Part shown: positions 8,649-18,556 of the stretch, in pieces
Position numbering within the stretch: position 1 is the stretch's first letter
Layout: every line of letters starts with the position of its first letter
Source of the DNA: Niabella sp.
Lineage (GTDB): Bacteria; Bacteroidota; Bacteroidia; Chitinophagales; Chitinophagaceae
Assembly (NCBI GenBank): GCA_017744715.1
Contig: JAGIAT010000004.1
Location: 574,594-638,593 of the forward strand
DNA length: 64,000 nt
Direction: 5' to 3'
Translations under genes and position numbers: made by a program
Notes under the pieces: model-generated
Database searches by the model: none
What the model was told of the DNA's origin: nothing
The model's input: only the letters and a program-made list of their open reading frames with translations

Positions 8649-10556
8649 TCAGTCTGGTTTTTTACCATCCAGGAAGGTGTTAATGGTATTGATCTGACCC
8701 TGATTTTTATCATCGGAGCTTATTTCAAACTTACTGTAGTAGCTTTCGATATGATTGGAATTATCCTGTAGTTCCATATTACGGCGTATATATGCAGGAA
8801 CGGTTTCATATTCGCTGTTGGGATCGCTTCCGCTTACATTGAACGAAAGGTTCCGCAATTTTTGCAAACGTTCTACCTGTTTTCTTTTTTGCAGCTGCAT
8901 TTCTTCTTCCTGGCTCAACTGGGGCTGTTGCTGCACCGGCACTTCCCGCTCAATATTGCTTTGGGGTATCTTTACCTCTTCCTTTGCCAGCTCTATCTTC
9001 TCTACCAGCTCCATTTTTTCTTCAGGCACCGGATCGGGTACCGGGGCTTTTGCTACAGCTTCTTCCCGTTTTTGCTCGGCATAAATATTGGAAGGTTTTT
9101 CAAGATAACTGCGTACGCCTACGCCTGCAGAAAGATCCTGCTCGTTGATCGCCGGTTCTTCCATCACCCGGTTTTCTGCAGGTATCGAAGGTGAGTAAAA
9201 CGCTTCTTCTTCAGCAGCCACTATTTCTACAATTACTTCCTGGGCAGCTTCAGGCTCCGGCTCTGCATGCACACCGATCTTTTCGTTATCCTCGGTGGAT
9301 AAGCTATAGTGTACGGCAGCCGTTTCTTTTCCGTAGCCGAGGTCGGCCATATCTTCAAGGGTTGGCATAGGCGCATCCACAAATACCGGCTCGTCGATCA
9401 GCTTGGGCATCATCGGATCTACCTGCAACCCCAGGCTTTTTTCGGCTTCCTTCAGTTCGTGCTCGATCACTTCCGGCTTCTCAACCTTTGCTTCTATTTT
9501 AGGTGCTGTATTTTGCTGCGGTGTCAGGGTCATTACAATTTTACCCTCGTCCTGCTCTTCTTTTTTCAATACCGGTTTAACAAAGGGATCTTTATTTTCA
9601 AACCCGGTTGCAATCAGGGTAATACCGATTTCATCACCCAGTGAATTATCATACCCCAATCCGAGGATCACATCGGTATTTTCCCCGGCCTGGCTTAATA
9701 AATGTGCCTGGATCACTTCTACTTCATCCATGGTAAATTCCGAATCACCCTCAGCAGAATTGATATTGATGAGGATCCATTTAGCTCCACGGATATCATT
9801 ATCGTTCAACAACGGTGAATTCAGTGCTTCTTCAATGGCACGCTGGGCGCGGTTTTCACCGGAAGACGTAGCGCTACCCAGTATGGCCACACCACCGTTT
9901 TTCATTACCGTGCATACATCCGCAAAATCCACATTGATCTGGCCGGTGCTGTTGATTACATCTGTGATACATTTTGCAGCCGTAGCCAGTACATTGTCTG
10001 CCTTTTCAAATGCTTCCCGCATTTTCAGGTTTCCAAACTGGTGGCGTAATTTATCGTTGCTGATCACCAGCAGTGTATCTACATACTGCTTCAGGATCTT
10101 GATACCTTCTTCTGCCTGCTTGTGCCGTTTTTTACCTTCGTAGGCAAAGGGCATGGTAACAATCCCTACCGTCAGCACGCCCAGGTCCTTGCAGATTTTT
10201 GCAATGATGGGAGCGCCCCCTGTTCCGGTACCACCGCCCATACCGGCAGTGATGAATGCCATCTTGGTGTTTACTTCAACAATACGTTTTATCTCCTCCA
10301 GCGACTCTTCGGTAGCCTGGCGGCCGATTTCGGGGTTGGCGCCGGCACCCAGTCCGGACGTCAGCTGGGGCCCCAGCTGAATACGGTTCGGGATCTGGCT
10401 GTTGGAAAGCGCCTGGGCATCCGTATTACAAATGATAAAGTTTACGCCGTCGATGTTTTGACTAAACATATGATTAACAGCGTTGCCGCCGCCACCGCCC
10501 ACTCCAATCACTTTTATGATGGAGGATTGTTCTTTAGGTAAATCAAAATGTATCAT
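8649..10556 (-). CDS. ftsZ: Cell division protein FtsZ
   Basis: Tubulin-like GTPase that forms the Z ring at midcell. The GTP-binding glycine-rich start (GVGGGGGNAV) and the tubulin signature GGGTGTG (residues 107-113) are intact, as is the T7 loop NVDFADV with Asp210 and Asp213 for hydrolysis across subunits. A long, Pro/Glu-rich disordered linker runs from about residue 330 to 580. The conserved C-terminal peptide that binds FtsA appears as TVPAYIRR at 585-592, but about 43 more residues follow it. At 635 residues it is much longer than the E. coli protein. It is the last gene of the cluster, 84 bp after ftsA. Confidence 0.98.
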   Translation of the reverse strand: MIHFDLPKEQSSIIKVIGVGGGGGNAVNHMFSQNIDGVNFIICNTDAQALSNSQIPNRIQLGPQLTSGLGAGANPEIGRQATEESLEEIKRIVEVNTKMAFITAGMGGGTGTGGAPIIAKICKDLGVLTVGIVTMPFAYEGKKRHKQAEEGIKILKQYVDTLLVISNDKLRHQFGNLKMREAFEKADNVLATAAKCITDVINSTGQINVDFADVCTVMKNGGVAILGSATSSGENRAQRAIEEALNSPLLNDNDIRGAKWILININSAEGDSEFTMDEVEVIQAHLLSQAGENTDVILGLGYDNSLGDEIGITLIATGFENKDPFVKPVLKKEEQDEGKIVMTLTPQQNTAPKIEAKVEKPEVIEHELKEAEKSLGLQVDPMMPKLIDEPVFVDAPMPTLEDMADLGYGKETAAVHYSLSTEDNEKIGVHAEPEPEAAQEVIVEIVAAEEEAFYSPSIPAENRVMEEPAINEQDLSAGVGVRSYLEKPSNIYAEQKREEAVAKAPVPDPVPEEKMELVEKIELAKEEVKIPQSNIEREVPVQQQPQLSQEEEMQLQKRKQVERLQKLRNLSFNVSGSDPNSEYETVPAYIRRNMELQDNSNHIESYYSKFEISSDDKNQGQINTINTFLDGKKPD

Positions 10557-10640
10557 CTTTTAAAAATTTGTGGTTTCCCTTCCATGAAAACCTGTTTTGT
10601 AAATGGGTTAATTTTATAGTTGTTGTTTAAAAAGTAGTGT

Positions 10641-12023
10641 TTACAGGTGCCCGTCTTCTTCCTCTTTAAAAATGTCGATGATGCCATTTTTAAACTTGTC
10701 CCAGAAATTCTTCAGCGGCTGTCTTTTTTCTACCGACGCGGCCGTATTTTCTTCTGCCACCAGTACTTCCTCCTCTACGGCTACCGGAACATTGGATTTG
10801 ATCAGATCCTGGGGAACGGGAATATTGATGAAACTTTTCTCAAACACTTTGCGGTTGTTTTCAAAATCGTCATACCCTTTCAGGATCAGTCCCAAACAGG
10901 TAGAGTATGTTGGCTTGGCCAGCTCCTCTATATGACCCGCTGCCAGGTGTTCATTCGGCAAGCCGATCCGGGCCGGCAGGCCGGTTACATATTCGGTAAG
11001 CTGGATCAGGTGCCGCAACTGTGAGCCACCGCCGGTAAGCACGATGCCTCCGTTCAGGTGCCGGTTATCCATACCGATCTGTTTCAGGTGGTAGGTTACA
11101 AAATCCAGGATCTCGCTCATACGGGCCTGAATGATATTGGCCAGGTTCTTTACGCTGATCTCTTTTGCCGGCATACCACGTAAACCGGGTATGGTAATAT
11201 AGGCATTGGCCTTTGCTTCATTGGCCAGCGCGCTTCCGAATTGTGTTTTCATTTGTTCTGCCTGGCTTTTCAATACGCCCAAACCGGTTTTGATATCATT
11301 GGTGATATTTTCTCCGGCAAAAGGAATAACTGCCGTATGCCGCAATACACCATCTGCAAATACGGCCAGGTCGGTAGTACCGCCCCCGATATCCACAATG
11401 GCCACTCCGGCTTCCAGGTCTTCCTGTCCCATTACTGCTGCCGCGGAAGCCAATGGCTGCAATACCAGGTCCTTGGTATACAACCCTGCTTTTTCCACAC
11501 TGCGGTTAATATTACGGATGGCATTTTTATCACCGGTGATGATATGAAAATTGGCTCCCAGCTTTACACCACTGTATCCAATGGGGCGTACGATATTGGG
11601 CATGTTGTCAATCGTATATTCCTGTGGAATTACATCAATGATCTGATCGCCCGCGGGAATATAGGTTTTGTACTGCTTGCTGATCAGCAGATCCACTTCT
11701 GCCTGGGTAATCTCTTCTTCTTCGCTTTCCCGCACAATATCACCGCGTGTCTGAAGGCTTTTTATATGATGCCCGGCAATACCCACATACACTTCGCCAA
11801 TGTTCAGGTTCGGATTTAACGATAAACAATTTTCAAGCGCCAGTTTAATGGCCTTGATCGTTTCGTCGATATTCAATACCTGGCCATGCTTTACTCCATT
11901 GGAGTTTGCCTTGCCAAATCCAAGAATCTCCAGTTTTCCGAACTCGTTTTTACGTCCGGCAATAACAGCAATCTTGGTGGTTCCAATGTCCAGTCCTACG
12001 ATAATGGGTTGTTCAGGATTCAT
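10641..12023 (-). CDS. ftsA: Cell division protein FtsA
   Basis: Actin-fold membrane tether of the Z ring. The 460-residue protein has the phosphate-1 motif GLDIGTTKIAVIAG at the N-terminus, the phosphate-2 motif VDIGGGTTDLAVF and the adenosine motif GGIVLTGGGSQL. The C-terminus carries an acidic linker and then an amphipathic, Trp/Phe-containing segment (FWDKFKNGIIDIFKEEE) that fits the membrane-targeting helix. It starts 11 bp after ftsQ ends and is followed by ftsZ, the usual order. Confidence 0.97.
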   Translation of the reverse strand: MNPEQPIIVGLDIGTTKIAVIAGRKNEFGKLEILGFGKANSNGVKHGQVLNIDETIKAIKLALENCLSLNPNLNIGEVYVGIAGHHIKSLQTRGDIVRESEEEEITQAEVDLLISKQYKTYIPAGDQIIDVIPQEYTIDNMPNIVRPIGYSGVKLGANFHIITGDKNAIRNINRSVEKAGLYTKDLVLQPLASAAAVMGQEDLEAGVAIVDIGGGTTDLAVFADGVLRHTAVIPFAGENITNDIKTGLGVLKSQAEQMKTQFGSALANEAKANAYITIPGLRGMPAKEISVKNLANIIQARMSEILDFVTYHLKQIGMDNRHLNGGIVLTGGGSQLRHLIQLTEYVTGLPARIGLPNEHLAAGHIEELAKPTYSTCLGLILKGYDDFENNRKVFEKSFINIPVPQDLIKSNVPVAVEEEVLVAEENTAASVEKRQPLKNFWDKFKNGIIDIFKEEEDGHL

Positions 12024-12034
12024 ATATTTCGTTT

Positions 12035-13396
12035 TTAGTTGTTCTTTTTAATGGGTGTTTTCTTAGTAGCCGTTTTCTTTTCTGTGGTTGCTTTCTTTGA
12101 AACAGCGGGCTTTTTTGCATCCCTGGAAACTGTTTTTTTACTATCCGCGGGTTTTGCCGGCGGCTTTTTAGCCGGTTCTTTTTTTACCGGTTGTTTTGCC
12201 CCGGGCTTTGCCATAGGTTTGGAAACTGCCGGATTTTTATGTGCACTGCTTGTTGTTACAGGCCGGGCAACCGGTTTTCTTTCCTCGGTGGTCCTTTTTG
12301 TTTCCGGTTTTACGGTCGTATGTTTAACCGGTTCTTTTTTGGCCGGCGCCACCGTTTTTGCAGCAAGCGTCGCTGCAGCTGCCGGCTCCGGTTTTTCACC
12401 CGCCGGAAGCAGGTCCAGCGTATCCATATCTACTTCACCTGCCAGTCTTTCGTAAGGCAGCTTTGTGCCGGCGGCGGTATCGGGTTCTGCCAGTGCTACG
12501 CCCGGCACTACCTGTGCCACTTCAATGAGGTCGTTGGCCTTACGTGACTGCTGCAGCAATTCTTCAATATTTTTCCGCAATTGCAGCGAATCCAGCTTTG
12601 AATAATCGCCTTTGATCCCCACTACCTGGCCATTGTATTGTACATCGATCCGCTTGTATTTGTCAAAACCGGTGCGTTTTAATACCTGATCATAAAACAG
12701 GTACAGCCGGTGGAATTTGGAAGCGATATCGCTGCCGTCTCCGAGGTCAACCCGGTGATTTCCCACAACCGGTACCATCTCCATATTCCAGCAATCCGCC
12801 CCGCATTTCCTGATATCAATTTGCGAAACCTGGGAAACCCAGAATGAATCGCTGCTGATAAACGATGCCGCCGTGATCATATTTTCCAATAAAGCGCTGT
12901 CTGCGGCATGCATGATCCGGGCATTGGGGTAACCGGTAAACACGGGCACGTCCAGTGAAATCCTGTCAGAAAGCGGGATCTGTTTTCCGGCTTCGTCAAT
13001 ATAAAAGGACTGACCGCCGTTGGTAAATACGCGGGCCAGCGGCTTCCGTTCTGTTACATTTACCCGGAGGATATCTTTATTATCAAAATACAACTCGGCA
13101 TTGTATACCCAGGAGCTCTGTTCCAGCAGGTCTTCTATGCGCGGCAGGTTAAACGCCATTTTACGTTGTCCCTTTACCTCCCCGCCCGATGCCTCTTTAA
13201 GCAGCTTTACAATCTGCGCTTCGGAGGTAAACAGGCTTCCACCGCCCTGCGCGCCGCGGATATGGATCTCGTACCCTTTGCAGCTGCTTCCGTCCTGTGC
13301 CCGCATGGCGGCTGCAATCAGTGTAAACATACCGGCCCCTACACCCAGCCACATGAGTGTCAGTAACATTCTTTTTATCGCTCTTTTCCTTCCCAC
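12035..13396 (-). CDS. ftsQ: Cell division protein FtsQ with long Lys/Pro/Ala-rich C-terminal tail
   Basis: Bitopic divisome protein that bridges to FtsL/FtsB partners. One N-terminal membrane segment (about residues 10-30) follows a basic start; a POTRA-like and FtsQ/DivIB beta domain spans about 40-290, with the tell-tale VTERKPLARVF and YIDEAGKQIPL strands. From about residue 330 to the end the sequence is low-complexity and rich in Lys, Pro, Ala and Thr, with repeated KKP/KKT units. Family members are usually 250-300 residues, so this tail of about 120 residues is unusual. Gaps to murC and ftsA are 1 and 11 bp. Confidence 0.9.
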   Translation of the reverse strand: MGRKRAIKRMLLTLMWLGVGAGMFTLIAAAMRAQDGSSCKGYEIHIRGAQGGGSLFTSEAQIVKLLKEASGGEVKGQRKMAFNLPRIEDLLEQSSWVYNAELYFDNKDILRVNVTERKPLARVFTNGGQSFYIDEAGKQIPLSDRISLDVPVFTGYPNARIMHAADSALLENMITAASFISSDSFWVSQVSQIDIRKCGADCWNMEMVPVVGNHRVDLGDGSDIASKFHRLYLFYDQVLKRTGFDKYKRIDVQYNGQVVGIKGDYSKLDSLQLRKNIEELLQQSRKANDLIEVAQVVPGVALAEPDTAAGTKLPYERLAGEVDMDTLDLLPAGEKPEPAAAATLAAKTVAPAKKEPVKHTTVKPETKRTTEERKPVARPVTTSSAHKNPAVSKPMAKPGAKQPVKKEPAKKPPAKPADSKKTVSRDAKKPAVSKKATTEKKTATKKTPIKKNN

Positions 13397-13397
13397 T

Positions 13398-14780
13398 TTA
13401 TTTTAATAAACGATCTTTTATTGGTCCTACTAATTTATCAATATCACCCGCGCCTGCGGTAACAATCACTTCCCCGAATTCTTTTTCCCGGTGCTGTGCA
13501 ACATCCGCTTCGATCCATGTCAACAATTCCTCCTTTGTCATCAATACAGGTGCCCCCCCGTCCATTAACTCAGCAATAGTATTGCTTTCAATTCCGGGTA
13601 TTGGTTGTTCCCGCGCAGGATAAACCGGCAATAAAACTGCCTTGTTTACCATGCTCAAAACAGCAGCAAAATCCTGGGCAAAATCCTTTGTACGGCTGTA
13701 CAAATGCGGCTGGAAAATTAACGTACATTTCTTTTGAGGAAACAGGGTTTTTACACTATTTATCAACGCCTTCAGCTCCTCCGGATGATGCGCATAATCA
13801 TCAATAAATACCAGGTCTTTTTGTTTGATAATGTATTCAAAACGGCGCTTTACCCCTTTAAAGGAAGCAACCGCTGCTTTAATTTTTTCCGCATCAATAT
13901 TCAAAGAGCTTGCTACAGCTACAGCGGCCACCATATTCTCAATATTGTGCATACCGCCCATGTGCAGCTGGAGGCCTTCTATCCGCTGTGCAGGCAGCAC
14001 GATATCAAATACATATCCACCGTCCTGTATCCTGATATCAGCCGCATAAATGTTAGCGCTGTCGTTCTGCAAACTATACTGCCACATGCGTTCGGCCTTC
14101 AACTCCCGGCCAATGCCCAGTTTCCGGATCAGTAACCCGCCCCTTTTCAACCGCTGTGCAAAATCGGCAAAAGCCTGCCTTACCTGCTCCTCGGTTCCAT
14201 AGATATCCAGGTGATCCGGATCAACAGCGGTCACTACCGCTACATCGGGGCTGAGTTTTAAAAAACTACGATCATATTCATCTGCTTCAATCACACAAAC
14301 GTCCTTCTCACTGCTCCAGAAATTGGTGTTATAATTAGCGGAGATTCCTCCCAGGAAGGCATTGCATCCATAACCGCTATCGCGCAATAAGTGGGCGATC
14401 ATGGTAGTGGTGGTGGTTTTGCCGTGTGTACCCGCTACACAGATATTAAAAGAACTTTCCGTAATCTGTTGCAATACTTCACTCCGCTTCATTACTGCGT
14501 AACCCTGTGCTCTGTAATCGTTCAACTCCTGGTGACCGGCCGGTATCGCCGGTGTGTATACCACCCAGTCTGCATCTTTGGGCGCCAGTGCCGGATTATC
14601 TTCATAATGCACCGGCATCCCTTCTGCTACCAATGCCTTTGTTAACGCGGTTTCCGTTTTATCATACCCGCTTACGGCGATCCCTCTTGAGTGAAAATAA
14701 CGCGCCAGGGCACTCATCCCAATTCCCCCGATCCCTATAAAGTAGACCCGCTTTAACTCCCCTATTTTTTTTATCTGCAC
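13398..14780 (-). CDS. murC: UDP-N-acetylmuramate--L-alanine ligase
   Basis: Cytoplasmic ATP-dependent ligase adding L-alanine to UDP-MurNAc. The 460-residue protein has the Mur-ligase N-terminal domain (YFIGIGGIGMSALA), the ATP-binding P-loop AGTHGKTTTTTM and the central-domain EADEYDRSF motif, followed by the C-terminal domain with DDYAHHP. Length is typical. It abuts murG and ftsQ at 1-bp gaps on each side, so it belongs to one transcript. Confidence 0.97.
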   Translation of the reverse strand: MQIKKIGELKRVYFIGIGGIGMSALARYFHSRGIAVSGYDKTETALTKALVAEGMPVHYEDNPALAPKDADWVVYTPAIPAGHQELNDYRAQGYAVMKRSEVLQQITESSFNICVAGTHGKTTTTTMIAHLLRDSGYGCNAFLGGISANYNTNFWSSEKDVCVIEADEYDRSFLKLSPDVAVVTAVDPDHLDIYGTEEQVRQAFADFAQRLKRGGLLIRKLGIGRELKAERMWQYSLQNDSANIYAADIRIQDGGYVFDIVLPAQRIEGLQLHMGGMHNIENMVAAVAVASSLNIDAEKIKAAVASFKGVKRRFEYIIKQKDLVFIDDYAHHPEELKALINSVKTLFPQKKCTLIFQPHLYSRTKDFAQDFAAVLSMVNKAVLLPVYPAREQPIPGIESNTIAELMDGGAPVLMTKEELLTWIEADVAQHREKEFGEVIVTAGAGDIDKLVGPIKDRLLK

Positions 14781-14781
14781 G

Positions 14782-15870
14782 TTATATTGTTTTTAAAATT
14801 TCGTTGGCAACCCGCTGATCCGCGTCTGTAACAGACAACCCGGCCAGCGTTTCGCTCATGTAGCGGCGCGTTGCCGCATCCTTTGACAGTGTAACCACCT
14901 TTTCAACCACCTGCTCTTTTGCATCACTGTCTTTAACCATCCAGGCTGCGCCTTTATTTACCAGCTGCAGGGCATTTACGGTTTGATGATCTTCTGTGGC
15001 AAAGGGATACGGTACAAAAATGACCGGCTTTTGCGCCACGCAGATCTCCGCCACCGTCATTGCTCCGGCCCTTGCCACAATAATATCCGCAGCGGCATAG
15101 GCATATTGCATTTCTGTAATAAAAGGGTTGGCCCATACTTCCCGGTGCTCCACCGCAATTTCCATGGCTTCCTTCGAAAGGGTCTTTCCCGTTTGCCAGA
15201 TCAGCTGCAAACCGGCTTTGAGCAGGTCGTCGATATGCGTAATCACCGCCTCATTAATGGAACGCGCGCCCAGGCTGCCCCCTACCACCAATACCGTTAG
15301 CTTGTCCGGAGAAAGCGAAAAATACTGCAGTGCCTGATCCCGGCCTGTATGCATGGCCGCAATGGCCTGCCGTACCGGGTTGCCCGTTACCAGGATTTTT
15401 TCCGCCGGGAAAAACCGCTCCATCCCATCCGTTGCCGTAAATACTTTTGTAGCATTTTTGCCCAGCATGATATTGGCTTTTCCGGCAAAGGAGTTCGATT
15501 CATGTATGAATGTGGGGATGCCTTTCGACTGTGCATATCTCAGCACCGGGAATGTGGAATATCCCCCTACGCCAATCACCGCATCCGGCCGGAACGATTG
15601 AAAGATCTTCCGTACCTGGAAAAAGCTTTTCACCAGTTTAAAAGGAAGTGCAATATTTTTTATCAAAGAGCTCCGGTTAAAACCCGCAATATCCAATCCT
15701 TTAATTTCATAGCCGGCCTCCGGTACTTTTTCCATTTCCATCTTCCCCCGGGCTCCTACAAACAGGATCTGTATTGAAGGATCCTGTTGCTGCAGCGCAT
15801 GGGCAATGGCAATGGCAGGAAAGATATGTCCTCCCGTACCGCCACCTGCTATGATCATTTTTTTACTCAT
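14782..15870 (-). CDS. murG: Lipid II synthase (UDP-GlcNAc transferase) MurG
   Basis: Peripheral membrane glycosyltransferase that converts lipid I to lipid II. The G-loops GGGTGGHIFPA, GVGGYSTFP and VVGGSLGARSINE are all present. The ATG at 15870 is preferred because it gives the usual N-terminus MSKKMIIAGGG (362 residues) and overlaps the ftsW stop as ATGAGTAA; an upstream in-frame TTG at 15885 is less likely. The overlap indicates translational coupling with ftsW. Confidence 0.97.
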   Translation of the reverse strand: MSKKMIIAGGGTGGHIFPAIAIAHALQQQDPSIQILFVGARGKMEMEKVPEAGYEIKGLDIAGFNRSSLIKNIALPFKLVKSFFQVRKIFQSFRPDAVIGVGGYSTFPVLRYAQSKGIPTFIHESNSFAGKANIMLGKNATKVFTATDGMERFFPAEKILVTGNPVRQAIAAMHTGRDQALQYFSLSPDKLTVLVVGGSLGARSINEAVITHIDDLLKAGLQLIWQTGKTLSKEAMEIAVEHREVWANPFITEMQYAYAAADIIVARAGAMTVAEICVAQKPVIFVPYPFATEDHQTVNALQLVNKGAAWMVKDSDAKEQVVEKVVTLSKDAATRRYMSETLAGLSVTDADQRVANEILKTI

Positions 15871-17200
15871 CTGTTTTTTCAGCAATAGCTACCTCTACTA
15901 CTTCTGCCGGCTCTTCCGCCGCTTCTGTTATTACCTGCGGCTGTTCCATGCTCTCCACGTTCCGGGAAACGCTCAGGATAATTCCGATAGCCAGGCAGGT
16001 AAAGAGAAAGCTGGATCCGCCCATACTTACCAGCGGCAGCGTAACACCGGTTACCGGGAAAAGATTTACGGTTACCGCCATATTGGCCACTGCCTGGATG
16101 GCCAGGGTAAAGCTCAGACCCAATGCCAGAAATGCTCCAAATGCGAACGGACATCTTTTAAAGATCCGGATACAGCGGTAGAGGAATACGATATATATAA
16201 AAAGAATAAATGCACCGCCTATCAATCCATATTCTTCAATGATAATGGCGAAAATAAAATCATTATACGCCTGCGGAAGGTAATCCCTCGTAGTGCTGTT
16301 GCCCGGCCCCACTCCTACAAAACCACCTTTTGCAATGGCGATCTTTGCCTGGTTTACCTGGTACATTTCATCATTATCGGCTTCTTTACCACCATAGATA
16401 AAGTTTTCCACCCGCCCGATCCAGGTATCTACCCGGGTGGTTAGTCCGCCTGTTGCCTTTTTTACCGCTATTGTGGTTTCGGTGGTATCAATATCTTTTC
16501 CGCTTTTATGCCGTACCATGGCCGCCATAACCAGCATAATGAGGGGGATCAATGCCACACCCGCTACCAGCAGAAGGTGTTTTACGCTTACGCGGCCGAT
16601 GAACAGCAGCATCATACAACTGGCTCCCAGCAACAACGCCGTAGACAAGTTAGCCGGTGCAATGAGCAAACAGGTAATGCCAATGGGAAGGATCACGGGC
16701 AAAAAGCCCTTCTTAAAATTCTTGATCACCTGTTGCTTCCGGCTCAGCAGGCGTGCCAGGTACATAAACAGCGCCAGCTTCGCCAGGTCTGAGGTTTGCA
16801 TGGTCATATTGATAAGCGGCACCCGGATCCACCGGCTTCCCTCATTCATTTTTACGCCAAAGAACAGCGTATACGCCAGTAACGGAATACTGAGTATAAA
16901 CAGGATGCGGGCTACTTTAGAATAGATTGTGTAGTTAACGCGGTGGGCAAAATACACTACGGCAAAGCCCAGCAGGATAAAGATCACCTGCTTGAACAGA
17001 TATACTTCCGTATTCCCTTTATATTTTTTATAGGCCAAAGAGCCGGTTGCGCTGTACACGGTGAGCAGGGATACCAGCGTCAGCAACACCACCAGTGCCC
17101 AAATCACTTTATCGCCCCGGGCATGCTGATCCAGCCCGCCTTTCCAGCGACTGGTTTTTATACGCTCTTCCCCTGTTTCTATTTCTGCTGTTGCTGCCAT
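15863..17200 (-). CDS. ftsW: Septal peptidoglycan glycosyltransferase FtsW
   Basis: SEDS-family polymerase working with FtsI at the septum. The 445-residue protein has about ten membrane segments, a MNEGSRWIRV motif in the early half and the conserved GGFVGVGPGNSTTRDYLPQAYNDFIFAIIIEEYGL block that marks FtsW/RodA (cited here as a block at about residues 288-322). The N-terminus has a soluble basic stretch and the C-terminus an acidic tail after the last membrane segment. The placement between murD and murG marks it as FtsW rather than RodA. Confidence 0.95.
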   Translation of the reverse strand: MAATAEIETGEERIKTSRWKGGLDQHARGDKVIWALVVLLTLVSLLTVYSATGSLAYKKYKGNTEVYLFKQVIFILLGFAVVYFAHRVNYTIYSKVARILFILSIPLLAYTLFFGVKMNEGSRWIRVPLINMTMQTSDLAKLALFMYLARLLSRKQQVIKNFKKGFLPVILPIGITCLLIAPANLSTALLLGASCMMLLFIGRVSVKHLLLVAGVALIPLIMLVMAAMVRHKSGKDIDTTETTIAVKKATGGLTTRVDTWIGRVENFIYGGKEADNDEMYQVNQAKIAIAKGGFVGVGPGNSTTRDYLPQAYNDFIFAIIIEEYGLIGGAFILFIYIVFLYRCIRIFKRCPFAFGAFLALGLSFTLAIQAVANMAVTVNLFPVTGVTLPLVSMGGSSFLFTCLAIGIILSVSRNVESMEQPQVITEAAEEPAEVVEVAIAEKTDE

Positions 17201-17215
17201 TTTAAGGATATACTT

Positions 17216-18553
17216 TTACAATTCAATTACGGCACGTTTAAACTGTGTGCCACGGTCTTCATAATTTTTAAACAGGTCAAAGCTGGCGCAGGCCGGGCTC
17301 AGCAATACCACATCTCCTTTTTCTGCATGCGCAAACGCGGCTCCCACGGCCTCTGCTGCACTGGTGGTATCCACAATCACAGACACGCTGTCTTTAAACG
17401 CTTCATGGATTTTAGTATTGTCGAGGCCCAAACAAATAATGGCCTTTACCTTTTCCTTAACCATATCTTCCATCAGCGAATAATCATTGCCCTTATCTAC
17501 GCCGCCAAGGATCAGCACCGTGGGCTTTTCCATACTTTCCAGCGCGTACCAGGTAGAGTTTACATTGGTGGCCTTGCTGTCGTTAATAAACTCAACGCCT
17601 CTGATGGTAGCTACCTGCTCCATACGGTGCTCCAGGTTCTGAAACGTTTGAACCGCTTCACGGATCTTTTCCTTGCGGATGTCCATCGTTGCCGCTGTAA
17701 CGGACGCTGCCATAGTGTTATACTGGTTGTGTTTACCTTTTAGTGTAAAGTCATAAATACTCATGTTCATAAAATCCTCGCCCGTTCTTACATACATATC
17801 GCCATCCTTGATAAAAGCCGCGTTATTTTCTCTTTCCATGCTAATCGGTAGTTGAATTGATTGAATATTGAATTTGTCTATTGATTCCTTGGTTACAGGG
17901 TCGTCTGCATTGTATATAAAATAATCTGAGGGCAATTGGTTTTTTACAATGCGGAATTTGCTCTTTATATAATTTTCAAATTTGTATTCGTAGCGGTCCA
18001 GATGATCCTCTGTAATATTCGTCATTACGGCGATGTAGGGACGGAAGCTTTCAATATCATCCAGCTGAAAGCTGCTCACCTCCACTACGTATACCGGCTT
18101 GGGATCCGTGGCCACCTGCTTTGCAAAAGAAGTTCCGATATTGCCCACCAGCGCCGCATCCAAACCGCCCACCACACAAATATGGTGGATCAGCGATGTG
18201 GTAGTGGTTTTGCCGTTGCTGCCTGTGATGGCAATGATCCGGCTGTTACCCGCAAAACGGTAGGCCAGCTCAATTTCGCTGATCACCGGTATTTGCTGCG
18301 CCCGTATCTTCTTTACCAGTTCATTCTTTTCGGAGATTCCGGGGCTTTTTACAATTTCATCCGCTTCCAGGATCTTTGCTTCTGTATGTCCCTGCTCCTC
18401 CCATTCAATACCCGCCTGCTGAAGTTCGCTGCGATAGATTTCCTTCAAAGAACCGCCGTCCGACAAGAAAACGGAATACCCCTGCTGTTTTGCCAGCAAT
18501 GCCGCTCCCACGCCACTTTCACCGCCTCCGAGTATCACCAGTCGTTTTTCCAT
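17216..18553 (-). CDS. murD: UDP-N-acetylmuramoyl-L-alanine--D-glutamate ligase
   Basis: Cytoplasmic ligase adding D-glutamate to UDP-MurNAc-L-Ala. The N-terminal nucleotide-sugar-binding motif LGGGESGVGAA, the P-loop ITGSNGKTTTTSL and the C-terminal NDSKATNVNSTW motif are present in a 445-residue protein of normal length. It sits 15 bp before ftsW and only 3 bp after mraY, inside the single minus-strand transcript. Confidence 0.97.
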   Translation of the reverse strand: MEKRLVILGGGESGVGAALLAKQQGYSVFLSDGGSLKEIYRSELQQAGIEWEEQGHTEAKILEADEIVKSPGISEKNELVKKIRAQQIPVISEIELAYRFAGNSRIIAITGSNGKTTTTSLIHHICVVGGLDAALVGNIGTSFAKQVATDPKPVYVVEVSSFQLDDIESFRPYIAVMTNITEDHLDRYEYKFENYIKSKFRIVKNQLPSDYFIYNADDPVTKESIDKFNIQSIQLPISMERENNAAFIKDGDMYVRTGEDFMNMSIYDFTLKGKHNQYNTMAASVTAATMDIRKEKIREAVQTFQNLEHRMEQVATIRGVEFINDSKATNVNSTWYALESMEKPTVLILGGVDKGNDYSLMEDMVKEKVKAIICLGLDNTKIHEAFKDSVSVIVDTTSAAEAVGAAFAHAEKGDVVLLSPACASFDLFKNYEDRGTQFKRAVIEL

Positions 18554-18556
18554 TCC

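Noticed and set aside
9403..10143. 246-codon plus-strand open frame opposite ftsZ
   Set aside because: Antisense shadow with Ser/Pro/Phe-rich composition and no start signal; ftsZ is certain here.
16943..17743. 266-codon plus-strand open frame opposite ftsW and murD
   Set aside because: It spans the junction of two real genes on the other strand and has no protein-like domain.
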